Part shown: one piece after another, positions 38,708 through 46,770 of the stretch
How positions within the stretch are numbered: position 1 is the first letter of the stretch
Layout: every line of letters starts with the position of its first letter
Assembly: GCF_006715025.1 (NCBI RefSeq)
Contig: NZ_VFMK01000001.1
Location: forward strand, 930,001-994,000
DNA length: 64,000 nucleotides
Origin: Serratia fonticola
Lineage (GTDB): Bacteria; Pseudomonadota; Gammaproteobacteria; Enterobacterales; Enterobacteriaceae
Reading direction: 5' to 3'
Notes under the pieces: model-generated
Databases searched by the model: none
The model's input: only the letters and a program-made list of their open reading frames with translations
What the model was told of the DNA's origin: nothing
Translations under genes and position numbers: made by a program

Positions 38708-39052
38708 TTATGCCCTAAAAACATCCACTTCCCGCCGTTGCAACCGGAGCACGCCGGGCGCAGCGGTGATCTCCAACTGTTCCGCCTCGGTAATGCCAGA
38801 CTCGGTAAGCCAGTCGCCGCCGATAATCACCTCGCCGTTCTCGCGTACCCAATCCGCTCCCAAATCCTGCCTATCCTGACTGGCCTCGCACAGCGCTTCC
38901 CAGGAGGCTTCATCGATGACGGGGGTGCTCCACAGCGTATGGTTCTGAAGCGTCAGTTGTAACGGGGTGCCGTAGGTAAAACCGAGCGTCGCCAGCGTCT
39001 CACCTGCCAATATCAGCTCCGGGATCGGTTGGGGTGTAAAGGTGATGTTCAT
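38708..39052 (-). CDS. SymE-like / AbrB-fold small protein (putative toxin)
   Basis: 114 residues from MNITFTPQPIPELI, preceded by a GGGGTAG ribosome site. Two similar halves, ELILAGETLATLGFTYGTPLQLTL and GDWLTESGITEAEQLEIT, each look like the LxxAGFxxGxxxxVxxxxGxLxL pattern of SymE/AbrB swapped-hairpin proteins. SymE is an SOS-induced toxin in E. coli. The start overlaps the upstream RHH gene (ATGA), so they are translationally coupled. A decayed copy of its 3' end lies at 42130-42248. Function is inferred; it could also be a pure DNA-binding protein. Confidence 0.55.
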   Translation of the reverse strand: MNITFTPQPIPELILAGETLATLGFTYGTPLQLTLQNHTLWSTPVIDEASWEALCEASQDRQDLGADWVRENGEVIIGGDWLTESGITEAEQLEITAAPGVLRLQRREVDVFRA

Positions 39053-39294
39053 GCTACCCCCATATCGATATAGCGCCGGAAGTCGTCGCCCTCGAGGCTC
39101 TTGCACAGGGCCTCATGGGGACCGGTGATCAGCTGTTCCAGCATCTGGCGCTGGGTCAGGCCGTGATGGTGCGCCAGTCGTTCAAGCGCAAAATGGGCGA
39201 CGAGGCTCACCTCGATGTTCAGGCGTGTGCTTACCCCGTCGCGGCGACGGCGTGCGCGGTACTCGGCCTGACGTTGTGCGTTGGTCTTGGCCAT
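39049..39294 (-). CDS. Ribbon-helix-helix-like small protein (putative antitoxin or repressor)
   Basis: 81 residues. The basic N-terminus (RQAEYRARRRRDG) is followed by a possible beta strand (VSTRLNIEVS) and helices (LVAHFALERLAHHHGLTQRQMLEQLI), the layout of RHH/CopG DNA-binding proteins. It overlaps the SymE-like gene by 4 bp, the arrangement of antitoxin-toxin or regulator-effector pairs. Located between the main cdiI and the orphan module. Family and pairing are inferences from pattern and layout. Confidence 0.55.
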   Translation of the reverse strand: MAKTNAQRQAEYRARRRRDGVSTRLNIEVSLVAHFALERLAHHHGLTQRQMLEQLITGPHEALCKSLEGDDFRRYIDMGVA

Positions 39295-39598
39295 GATGAA
39301 CCTCCCTGTTACTGCGTAACGACGCGGATGATCAACTGACCCGGTGCGGTGACCGCTTAGATCCTTTGGTCAGAAGTCAAGGCAATTGAGTTAAACCGCT
39401 AATGGCAGAGAGGGGGCTTGTTGGTACTATGGCTAACGAGCAGGCAAAGATGCCAAGGCAGGGCGGTAGCTTGCTTCTTTTTCTCGATATGGTTCTAACA
39501 ATCACTTCCATTGATTCAAGTGACCTTGGCAATCGCCTGAACCCGGATCTGGATTACGACAATCTTTTCCTGATGATTTCCTATTTGACGCCTGGCCG
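39295..39598. other. Junction before the orphan cdiA module
   Basis: 304 bp with no supported gene. A short segment (39537-39560, coding LNPDLDYDN in one frame) echoes CdiA's LNPDYDY near 33.77 kb and may be debris of an earlier cdiA copy. The direct repeat begins right after, at 39600. The promoter of the RHH gene should lie near 39300-39360 on the minus strand. Confidence 0.35.
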
Positions 39599-39599
39599 T

Positions 39600-40830
39600 T
39601 GAGCGGTGAAAGCGTGACGGCCAACGTAGGACGCGACCTGACGCTCAGCAGCCAGCAGGACAGCGACCGCTACGATGCCAGGCAGAGCAGCGTGTCGGGC
39701 GGGATTTCGGTGCCTGTGGGGCCTGGCGTCGGTGGGGCGCAGCTCTCTGCCAGTCGCGACAAGCTGCACAGCAATTACGACAGCGTGCAGGAACAGACGG
39801 GGATTTACGCAGGGCAGGGTGGCTTTGATATCACCGTCGGTCACCACACCCAGTTGGACGGAGCGGTGATTGCCAGCCAGGCAGAGAAGAGCAAGAACAG
39901 CCTGGATACGGGCACGCTGGGCTTTAACGATATCCACAATCAGGCCGACTTCAAGACAGAGCACCAGGGCGGTAGCTTCAGCACCGGTGGCAGTCTGCTG
40001 GGCAATGTGTTGTCGAACAGCAATAACCTGTCGCTGGCGGGCGCGAACAATAGCGGGCATGCGGAAGGGACGAGTCAGGCCGCGGTGAGCGAGGGCAACA
40101 TCACCATCCGAGACCAGGCCAGCCAGCAGCAGGATATCGCGGAGCTGAGCCGGGATACGGAGCATGCGAACGGCAGCATCGGGGCTATCTTTGATAAAGA
40201 GAAGGAGCAGAACCGGCTTAAAGAGGTACAGCTGATAGGGGAAATCGGCGGTCAGGCGATGGATATCATCCGGACACAGGGGGATATCAATGGTCTTGAG
40301 GAAGCACTGAAACGTCACCCAGAGTTGAAAGGTGATATTGAGGCGCTGCGCAACACCGATACCTACCAAGCGGAGATGCAGAAATACGGCACGGGCAGTG
40401 ACCTGCAGAAAGCGGCACAGGCGGTGACGGCAGCGTTGCAGGGCCTGGCCGGTGGCAATATCTCTCAGGCCCTTGCTGGAGGGATGAACCCGTATGTGGC
40501 GGAGCAAATCAAGAAGTACACCGGCGGTAATGATAGCGCCAACGTGCTGGCGCATGCGGTGTGGGGGGCAATAGCGGCAGAGATGAGCGGTAACTCTGCG
40601 GCAGCGGGTGCGGCAGGCGCAGCAGGCGGAGAACTTGCCGCGCGTTATCTGGCAGAGAAGCTTTATGGTGCAGACACGGCGGATAAAATAGCTAAACTGA
40701 GTGAGGAGCAGAAGCAGAATATCAGCTCGCTCTCGACGCTGGCGGCAGGCTTGGCAGGTGGCGTGTCGGGTGACAGCAGTGCGAATGCTCTGGCCGGTGC
40801 GCAGGCCGGTAAGAATGCGGTGGAGAATAA
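39600..40830 (+). repeat. Direct repeat, copy 2 (orphan module)
   Basis: 1231 bp matching 36323-37553 without indels; differences seen at protein level are Val/Ile, Gly/Ala, Arg/His and Ser/Thr. It ends in the VENN codons, exactly where toxin tips are exchanged in CDI systems. Confidence 0.95.
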
Positions 40831-41614
40831 TGCGCTGAGTGACATCATCGAGAATAAAGTCTCTGGGGTGTCGCAGGAAGAGAAGTACCAAAATGCGCAA
40901 AAAGAACTGGTTGCTGCTGTTGAGGAGTTCAAGGCGCAGAACTGTGCTGGAATGAGCGCAGAAGCGTGTTCGGCGAAGATCAGTGAACATCGTGATGAGT
41001 TGCTGAAAGGAGCTACCGGCTTTGGTGTAGATTTCGTGCCGGTATTGGGTGATATCAAGAGCTTTGCAGAAGCGCAAAGTTCATTGGATTACCTGGTTGC
41101 TGTGATAGGTATCATCCCAGGAGCCGGGGATGCTGTGGGTAAAGCGATTAAGGCGGCAGAAGCGGCGCTGAAGAAAGGTGATGTTGCTGAAGCATCCAAG
41201 CTGATTAACAAGGCTAGCGATGAAATAGCAGGTTATCTACCAAGTCCGGGTAATACATCTTTGCCAAGTTCTGGTATCGGTTCTAACGCTGCATTCTCGG
41301 TAACTAATGCACAATTAGGGAAAAAGCTTGGTAAGCATGTTGAAGATTTTGGTGGCAATCCATCGAATGCTGCTGATAGACAACGTGTATTGGAAATTAT
41401 AAATGATATAGGTTCTAACCCGGACAAGGTCATTGCTGGTAAGTTTGCAGGACAAGGAGCTGGAGCAGGGGCTAGCCGTGGAGATGTATTCTTCAGAATA
41501 AAGGGAAATGACGTAGTTGTTACTAAGCCTGATGGTAGCTTTGTTACTGTTCTCAAAGATGGGGTTACTAATAATACCTCAGTGATAAATGCACTGAAGG
41601 GGAATCCACAATGA
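39600..41614 (+). pseudogene. Orphan cdiA 3' module (pretoxin plus alternative toxin)
   Basis: An open frame of about 670 codons repeats CdiA from VSGESVTANxGRDLTL to VENN, then diverges completely. It lacks a signal peptide, TPS domain and credible start (only a TTG at 39599, no ribosome site), so it should be silent unless recombined into cdiA. After VENN it has a pretoxin/entry-like segment (FVPVLGDIKSFAEAQ... IPGAGDAVGKAIKAAE) and a C-terminal toxin of about 100 residues containing RGDVFFRIKGNDVVVTKPDG. This last part resembles RNase-type CdiA tips; that assignment is tentative. Its stop overlaps the next gene by ATGA. Confidence 0.85.
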
Positions 41615-42090
41615 ATTATCTGTTAGAAATATATCAGGAATGGGGGCGTGATGTTATTGGTAAGGAACTCTTTAATGTCAATGGATTAGTGTATGTTTAC
41701 GAAACTCCTGACTTGGAGCATCCTCAACAGTTGCAACTTATTTTCTCTGGTATCAATCGGGAGATTAGCTTTCGTTGTGGGAAAGATGGAGCAACTCTTG
41801 CGTTGACTGAATTACCTATGCAAGAAAGTGACCTTGGTGAATATGGTAAAGAAGTGATCATGAGCATGTCAGAATCGTGCTTATTTTGCCGATATCTTGG
41901 GAGAATAGTGTCGAAAGTTTCGGTGATTTACTCTGATGCTGAAAAGGCCATTGTAGGTATAAAGTTAGTTTTTGATGGTGAACTTGATTTAATTATTATT
42001 AACTTAGGTGATGAGCTAAATATCTTTGACTCTTTTCCATTACAGTATGAACAGGAAGAAGGCATTCATTATCTTGAAATATTGGCTTAA
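41611..42090 (+). CDS. Putative orphan CDI immunity protein
   Basis: 159 residues, acidic, no signal peptide, starting inside the orphan toxin's stop codon (ATGA). Family not recognised. Position directly after a toxin tip and AT-rich composition make it the likely cognate immunity protein. It is large enough to bind an RNase-type toxin. If it has its own promoter it would protect against siblings that deploy this toxin. Confidence 0.6.
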   Translation: MNYLLEIYQEWGRDVIGKELFNVNGLVYVYETPDLEHPQQLQLIFSGINREISFRCGKDGATLALTELPMQESDLGEYGKEVIMSMSESCLFCRYLGRIVSKVSVIYSDAEKAIVGIKLVFDGELDLIIINLGDELNIFDSFPLQYEQEEGIHYLEILA

Positions 42091-42097
42091 GTATATA

Positions 42098-42123
42098 TAG
42101 CCCCTAGGTGTAGCCGGGGGCTA
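42098..42123. terminator. Hairpin after the orphan immunity gene
   Basis: tagcccc (42098-42104) pairs with ggggcta (42117-42123). It lies between the orphan immunity gene and the SymE-like remnant, equivalent to the terminator at 38683 in the first unit. There is no strong T-run. Confidence 0.45.
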
Positions 42124-42129
42124 CTACAT

Positions 42130-42248
42130 CTAAGCCCTGAAAGCCTCTACCTCCCGCCGCTGCAACCGGATCACTCCGGGGACGGCGGTTACCTCCAGTT
42201 GTCCCGCGTCAGTGATCCCAGACTCGGTGAGCCGCTCCCCGCCGATGA
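42130..42248 (-). pseudogene. Remnant of a second SymE-like gene (3' end only)
   Basis: Read on the minus strand it encodes ERLTESGITDAGQLEVT...RLQRREVEAFRA and a stop. This is nearly the same as the last 40 residues of the intact gene at 38708-39052. The upstream part is missing, the break lying near 42248. It shows that the duplicated unit originally included this gene. Confidence 0.8.
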
Positions 42249-42764
42249 TCCTGTAAGTATCCCGTATAATCGAACCATTCACATTTGGAGATCTTTCGGC
42301 ATACCTAATCCGCCTCTAAATCGTAACGGTGCCATGGCGTTGGCCCACACTGATGACCGAGGTTTCAATACTGGTGTGAACACGCAATAAGCCTTTTTTC
42401 TAACCCGGGTTTTAATATCCCTCATAACTCACTGTTTTTTAAAATAAAATTAAAACTAATGTTGCAATTTTATTTTATTCAATGGGTTATATTTATTAAC
42501 ATTTTTTATGTGATGATAATTTATTGATTTTTTATTGTTAAACAAAAATAGGGCTAGGCTGAAGTTAGCAAAATATATATTGCAATGAGTAATAGACTGT
42601 ATAGAGACTCTTTAAAAATATCATGGTGCTATATTTATAATAATTAAGAAAATAAATAAAAAATTACAATGAGCCAAATGCTCAAAGATGATTTCTTACC
42701 AAGCAGCAACTAAGCTGAAACGGCTACCTTGCCTATCTTCTTCTCTACAGTTCCGAGGTGCTTT
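42249..42764. other. AT-rich junction between CDI locus and bacteriocin-side genes
   Basis: Up to about 42390 there is a fragment with an open frame (ending MALAHTDDRGFNTGVNTQ) that I cannot assign. From 42400 to 42720 the DNA is extremely AT-rich with no gene. It must hold the promoter of the acyl-CoA-oxidase-like gene; several TATAAT-like stretches exist and none is clearly best. Confidence 0.4.
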
Positions 42765-44555
42765 ATGGTAAAGAAAACAGACTATGCCGAGTTAAGAGGC
42801 AGGCTTAAATCACTGAGCAAAACGCCTATTTTCCAAAAAGATACTCTTTCATTTTCTAAGCAAGAAAAAGTGTCGTACTTATATGCACTAATGGAAATGG
42901 TGGTAAAGGAGTCAAATGTCAGAGCAGATGATATTACTGATGATATGGGGAAGTTATTAACGGTAATGGAGTCTCCTTGCCTGATGAGTAATTACGGGCT
43001 ATGCCCATTACTTGCCAGCCATTATAACCTTTGCTTAGGAACCATAATGAATCTGGCTGGTAGTAACCGGCATCATTTGCAAGGTTATATCGATGAGTTG
43101 GAGCAGTTGGAAACCAAAGGGATCTATATGGTGACCGAGATAGATCATGGTAACAATGCCATGAGTATGCAAACGGAAGCCCGTTTTGATAAGGAAAAAC
43201 AAGAGTTTATTATCAATACCCCTTATCCGGGTGCATGCAAGTTCATGCCTTACCTTTCATCAGAAGAGCAACCTAAACTGGCTATCGTCATGGCCCGTTT
43301 ATGGCTGGAGGATCAAGACTGTGGCGTACATCCTTTCATCGTTCGCTGCCGCGATAAACAAGGGAGGTTATTAAAGGGAGTTAAAGCAAGCAAACTATCA
43401 GCCGTTGATCTCTATTCTGTTTCAGATGTGGACCACAGTATTACCGCGTTTGAGCAGGTCCGTATTCCTTATTATGCCTTCTTGGGCGGGGAGCTTAATC
43501 AGGTAACTCCGGATGGCAAGTTTATTACCCGGGCGAAAAGTCAGCGCGAGATCTTCTTTAACTCTTTGTGCCGTGTTGAGTGGGGGAAAATTGTTCTTAC
43601 CGCTGCACTTATGTCTCCTATAAAAATGGCCGTCACTATTGCCATCGAGTATGCTCGTCGGCGAAAGGTGGCAAACCGTCGCGGTTCTCATTCTCTGACG
43701 GAGTTTCAATTTCATAAACTGGAATTGGCCAAAGCCTATGTATACCTGATCGCTTCTGTCAGTCTTTATGAAAAGAGAAAGGATATATGCCTGCATCAGA
43801 AAATGGAGCTTGAAACGTTGGCGATGAATGCCGCAATTATTAAGAGTATGTGCGTTGAGATGGCACGCGACGCTTTAAATATCTGTTTGGCACGTACCGG
43901 TGCTCAAGGGAAGATGGTTCGCAATCGTGTTATCTCGGCATGCATCCTTAACGATATCACCAGTACGGCGGAAGGGGACAGCGTTCCCGTACTGATGAAA
44001 ATAGCGAAGGAATTAATCACTGGCGGCGGCTTGTTACCCTTCAGTGAAGAAAAAGCGGATGCGCCAATAGCATCCTCAGCCAGGTTATTCACTTTACTGG
44101 CTACCAGGGAAAAGGCGCTGAAAAGCCAGTTACAGCAAGAAATAAGTGAATCATCAGATCGAGATCTGGCCTGGAATAACGCTACACCGATTGCCCAAGA
44201 GCTTGCCTGGGTACACGGGATACGCAACGCGGCCGATGCATTGGCTGAACGCGAAGCGATTCAGACAACGTTTTGTTCGTTATATATATTGCAGCATGCT
44301 GCCTGGTATAGCGCCAATGAACTCATTTCTGCCTCAGAGATGCGGGAGCTTATCGGCTATACGCAGCGCAGTTTGCCCGCTATTTTTGACGAGCAGGCGA
44401 TCAATGTGGCTAGCGAGTTTGAACTGCATGACCTCATAGAACTGACGGCAATCGGCAGTGCCGATATGCCTGAATATTGGTTGAGAGTCGCTGAGTTTGG
44501 GGGGAACTCAGAGGCGTCAGAACATTTGGCTTCGGGTATAGGGGAAAGGTGTTAG
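42765..44555 (+). CDS. Acyl-CoA oxidase-like flavoprotein
   Basis: 596 residues from ATG 42765, with GAGGTG just upstream; a longer TTG-started frame is rejected. The middle region (VTEIDHGNNAMSMQTEARFDK... FIINTPYPGACKFMPY) matches the acyl-CoA oxidase / dehydrogenase fold, where an FAD-binding beta domain follows a TE-type motif. VRIPYYAFLGG and ARRRKVANRRG also fit peroxisomal-type ACOX enzymes. Such enzymes oxidise acyl-CoA to the 2-enoyl form. Most bacteria use dehydrogenases instead, so a free-standing oxidase is unusual. It converges on the exporter of the peptide cluster. A role in fatty-acyl modification of a product is possible but unproven. Confidence 0.65.
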   Translation: MVKKTDYAELRGRLKSLSKTPIFQKDTLSFSKQEKVSYLYALMEMVVKESNVRADDITDDMGKLLTVMESPCLMSNYGLCPLLASHYNLCLGTIMNLAGSNRHHLQGYIDELEQLETKGIYMVTEIDHGNNAMSMQTEARFDKEKQEFIINTPYPGACKFMPYLSSEEQPKLAIVMARLWLEDQDCGVHPFIVRCRDKQGRLLKGVKASKLSAVDLYSVSDVDHSITAFEQVRIPYYAFLGGELNQVTPDGKFITRAKSQREIFFNSLCRVEWGKIVLTAALMSPIKMAVTIAIEYARRRKVANRRGSHSLTEFQFHKLELAKAYVYLIASVSLYEKRKDICLHQKMELETLAMNAAIIKSMCVEMARDALNICLARTGAQGKMVRNRVISACILNDITSTAEGDSVPVLMKIAKELITGGGLLPFSEEKADAPIASSARLFTLLATREKALKSQLQQEISESSDRDLAWNNATPIAQELAWVHGIRNAADALAEREAIQTTFCSLYILQHAAWYSANELISASEMRELIGYTQRSLPAIFDEQAINVASEFELHDLIELTAIGSADMPEYWLRVAEFGGNSEASEHLASGIGERC

Positions 44556-44619
44556 CCGCCATTGATATCTGCTCGCTGTTCCAGCCCCGTCGGCACCAAA
44601 ATCTGCGGTACCGGCGGGG

Positions 44620-44638
44620 TTGGGCCTTAGAGGCCCAA
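44620..44638. terminator. Hairpin between convergent genes
   Basis: ttgggcc (44620-44626) and ggcccaa (44632-44638) with a 5-base loop lie between the oxidase-like gene and the ABC exporter, which converge here. There is no T-run, so it may be a weak shared terminator. Confidence 0.4.
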
Positions 44639-44643
44639 TAAGG

Positions 44644-46770
44644 TCAACTGGTGATCGCCGGTTCCTCTGTTTCCCCCAAGCGGATCACTTTCTCTGCCGA
44701 TGCAATGGTTGAAGGCCGGTGTGCTACGATGATGCGGGTGATCTTCAATTGTGATATCGACTGGTTGACGATGGCCTCGTTATCCAGATCTAAATGGCTG
44801 GTAGCCTCATCCATAAAAATCACGTTGGGCTTTCTATAGAGCGCCCTGGCAATCAACAGTCGTTGTTTTTGTCCGCCAGAAAGCCCGGTGCCTAATTCCC
44901 CCAATAGCGTTTCATAACCCATTGGTAATCGGATGATTTCATCATGGATATTGCAATGCTTGGCGCAGGCCTCAACGAGTTCATAATCTGGTGTTAAATC
45001 GAAACCGCAAATGTTGTCGGCGATCGAACCGGAGAATAACTTGTCATCCTGTAACACGCAGGAAACACAATCCCGGTAGTTGTCCAAGCCGATTTTTTTG
45101 ATATCCATGCCTTCGATATACACCGTGCCACGGGTGGGCGCGATCAACCCTGCCATCACTTTCAGCAAGGTGGTTTTCCCTACGCCAGAGGGCCCTACAA
45201 TGGCGATACTTTGCCCGGCTTCGACGGTAAAACTGAGGTTATCGAAGATTGGAGGAGAAACGCTGTCGTACTGATAGCTCAGTTCTTTGATCTCAAACCG
45301 CACCGGTTGATTCGGTGCAAAGAGCTTCCGGGTCGGGACTTCATCTTCAGGCTCGGTAAAGGCAATATCCGAGATCCTTTCATTGTGTAATGACAGTACC
45401 CGTAATTGCATAAACAAATCGACCAGATTGCCTGCCCGTTGCGAGAACTGCCCGCGGTAAGCATTGAAGGCGATAAACATCCCCAATGACATACTGTTAT
45501 CGACCACCATCAAAGCACCGAGCCAGAGAATGGCAATCTGATCCAGCGAAGTGATAAAGGTATTGATGCCGCCTATAAGCATGTTGAAACGCGATAGCCG
45601 GATGTTGGTGTTGGCGGCTTCCACGTTCAGGTTGAGCCAGAAACCGGCGCGCCGTTTATAAAGCCCCAAGGCTTTGATCGCGGCAATGCCGTACAGCGTT
45701 TCCATAAAGTGCGAGTTGGCTTTCGCGTCTTTGACGATCTTCTCTTCGGACATGCGGCGATAAAAGCCGTAAGTCGCCATGCGTAGAATGACATAGCAGG
45801 CAGTAAAGCCCAGCACGACCCAGGATAGCCAGCCGCCATAGAATACCATCATGGTAATCAGGCCAACGGCCATGATGCTGTCTATCAGCCCGCCAATGAT
45901 GTTGTTGGTAAAGGTATTGCGGATCACTTCCAGAGACGAAAAGCGCGACTGAATATCGCCTAAATGCCGTTTCTCGAAGAACGACAGCGGTAACCTCATC
46001 AGGTGATCAAAGAAAGAAGACTTCCATTGCAGATCGATCATGCTGCCCGTCACCAGCGAGATCCAACCACGGATCATACTGACAAAGGCGTGGAATATCA
46101 GGAAGAACAGCAGGCCGATACAGATGATGGAAAGCAGGTTGCTGTCTTTGGCCTGAATCACGTGGTCGGTAACCAACTGGGTCCCTACGGGGATCAGCAG
46201 ATTGATCGCCTCGACGACCACCGACAGGAAGAAGATCTTGACCAGGGTGCCTTTTAAACCGACAACGCTTCTGACCAGATCCAACAGCCTGACTTTGCTT
46301 TTTAACTTGGCCTTTTTGAACTCGCTGTTTGGCCACAGCTCCAATGCCACACCGGTAAAATGATTCGAGAGCTCCCTGATGCCAATAACGCGTTTTCCGC
46401 TGGCGGGATCATGGATCACCACAGACGAGCGTCTTACCGCTACCAGAACTACAAAGTGGCTCATATCCCAGTGCAGTATGCAGGGCAGCTTGAGCTCTTT
46501 AACCTCGTGCAGATCCAGTGCCAAAGCGCGGGTTTGCATATTGACCATGGTCGCCGCCTGCACCAGCGTATTCAGGTTGGCCCCTTGGCTGGAGACGCTA
46601 AATTTGCTGCGCAGGTTGAAGATATCAATATTCAGGCCGTAGTAACCACAAATCATTGCCAGACTGGCCAGGCTGCATTCTGATGTTTCCGTCTGCAATA
46701 TCTGCGGTACTTTCCGGAATAAGCCAAAATTTAATTTCCGGGAAATATGCTCGAACACATGATCACTCAT
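44644..46770 (-). CDS. Peptidase-containing ABC transporter for bacteriocin export (C39 type)
   Basis: 708 residues. The N-terminal C39 peptidase (about 20-150) has Gln-TETSEC with the catalytic Cys near 32, His in MSHFVVLV and Asp in IHDPASGK, all present, so it can cleave double-glycine leaders. A six-helix membrane domain follows (about 165-450). The ATPase has Walker A GPSGVGKTTL, signature LSGGQKQRL and Walker B VIFMDEATSHLD. It resembles CvaB/MchF of colicin V and microcin export. Its start overlaps the end of the hlyD-like gene by 8 bp. It would need TolC, not in this window. Confidence 0.93.
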   Translation of the reverse strand: MSDHVFEHISRKLNFGLFRKVPQILQTETSECSLASLAMICGYYGLNIDIFNLRSKFSVSSQGANLNTLVQAATMVNMQTRALALDLHEVKELKLPCILHWDMSHFVVLVAVRRSSVVIHDPASGKRVIGIRELSNHFTGVALELWPNSEFKKAKLKSKVRLLDLVRSVVGLKGTLVKIFFLSVVVEAINLLIPVGTQLVTDHVIQAKDSNLLSIICIGLLFFLIFHAFVSMIRGWISLVTGSMIDLQWKSSFFDHLMRLPLSFFEKRHLGDIQSRFSSLEVIRNTFTNNIIGGLIDSIMAVGLITMMVFYGGWLSWVVLGFTACYVILRMATYGFYRRMSEEKIVKDAKANSHFMETLYGIAAIKALGLYKRRAGFWLNLNVEAANTNIRLSRFNMLIGGINTFITSLDQIAILWLGALMVVDNSMSLGMFIAFNAYRGQFSQRAGNLVDLFMQLRVLSLHNERISDIAFTEPEDEVPTRKLFAPNQPVRFEIKELSYQYDSVSPPIFDNLSFTVEAGQSIAIVGPSGVGKTTLLKVMAGLIAPTRGTVYIEGMDIKKIGLDNYRDCVSCVLQDDKLFSGSIADNICGFDLTPDYELVEACAKHCNIHDEIIRLPMGYETLLGELGTGLSGGQKQRLLIARALYRKPNVIFMDEATSHLDLDNEAIVNQSISQLKITRIIVAHRPSTIASAEKVIRLGETEEPAITS

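Noticed and set aside
39581..41077. A 498-codon minus-strand frame opposite the orphan module
   Set aside because: It mirrors the shadow frames opposite cdiA; the plus strand gives clear CdiA homology.
42199..42390. A 63-codon frame after the SymE-like remnant
   Set aside because: Its first part is the wrong strand of the SymE-like remnant; the tail is unassigned and has no ribosome site.
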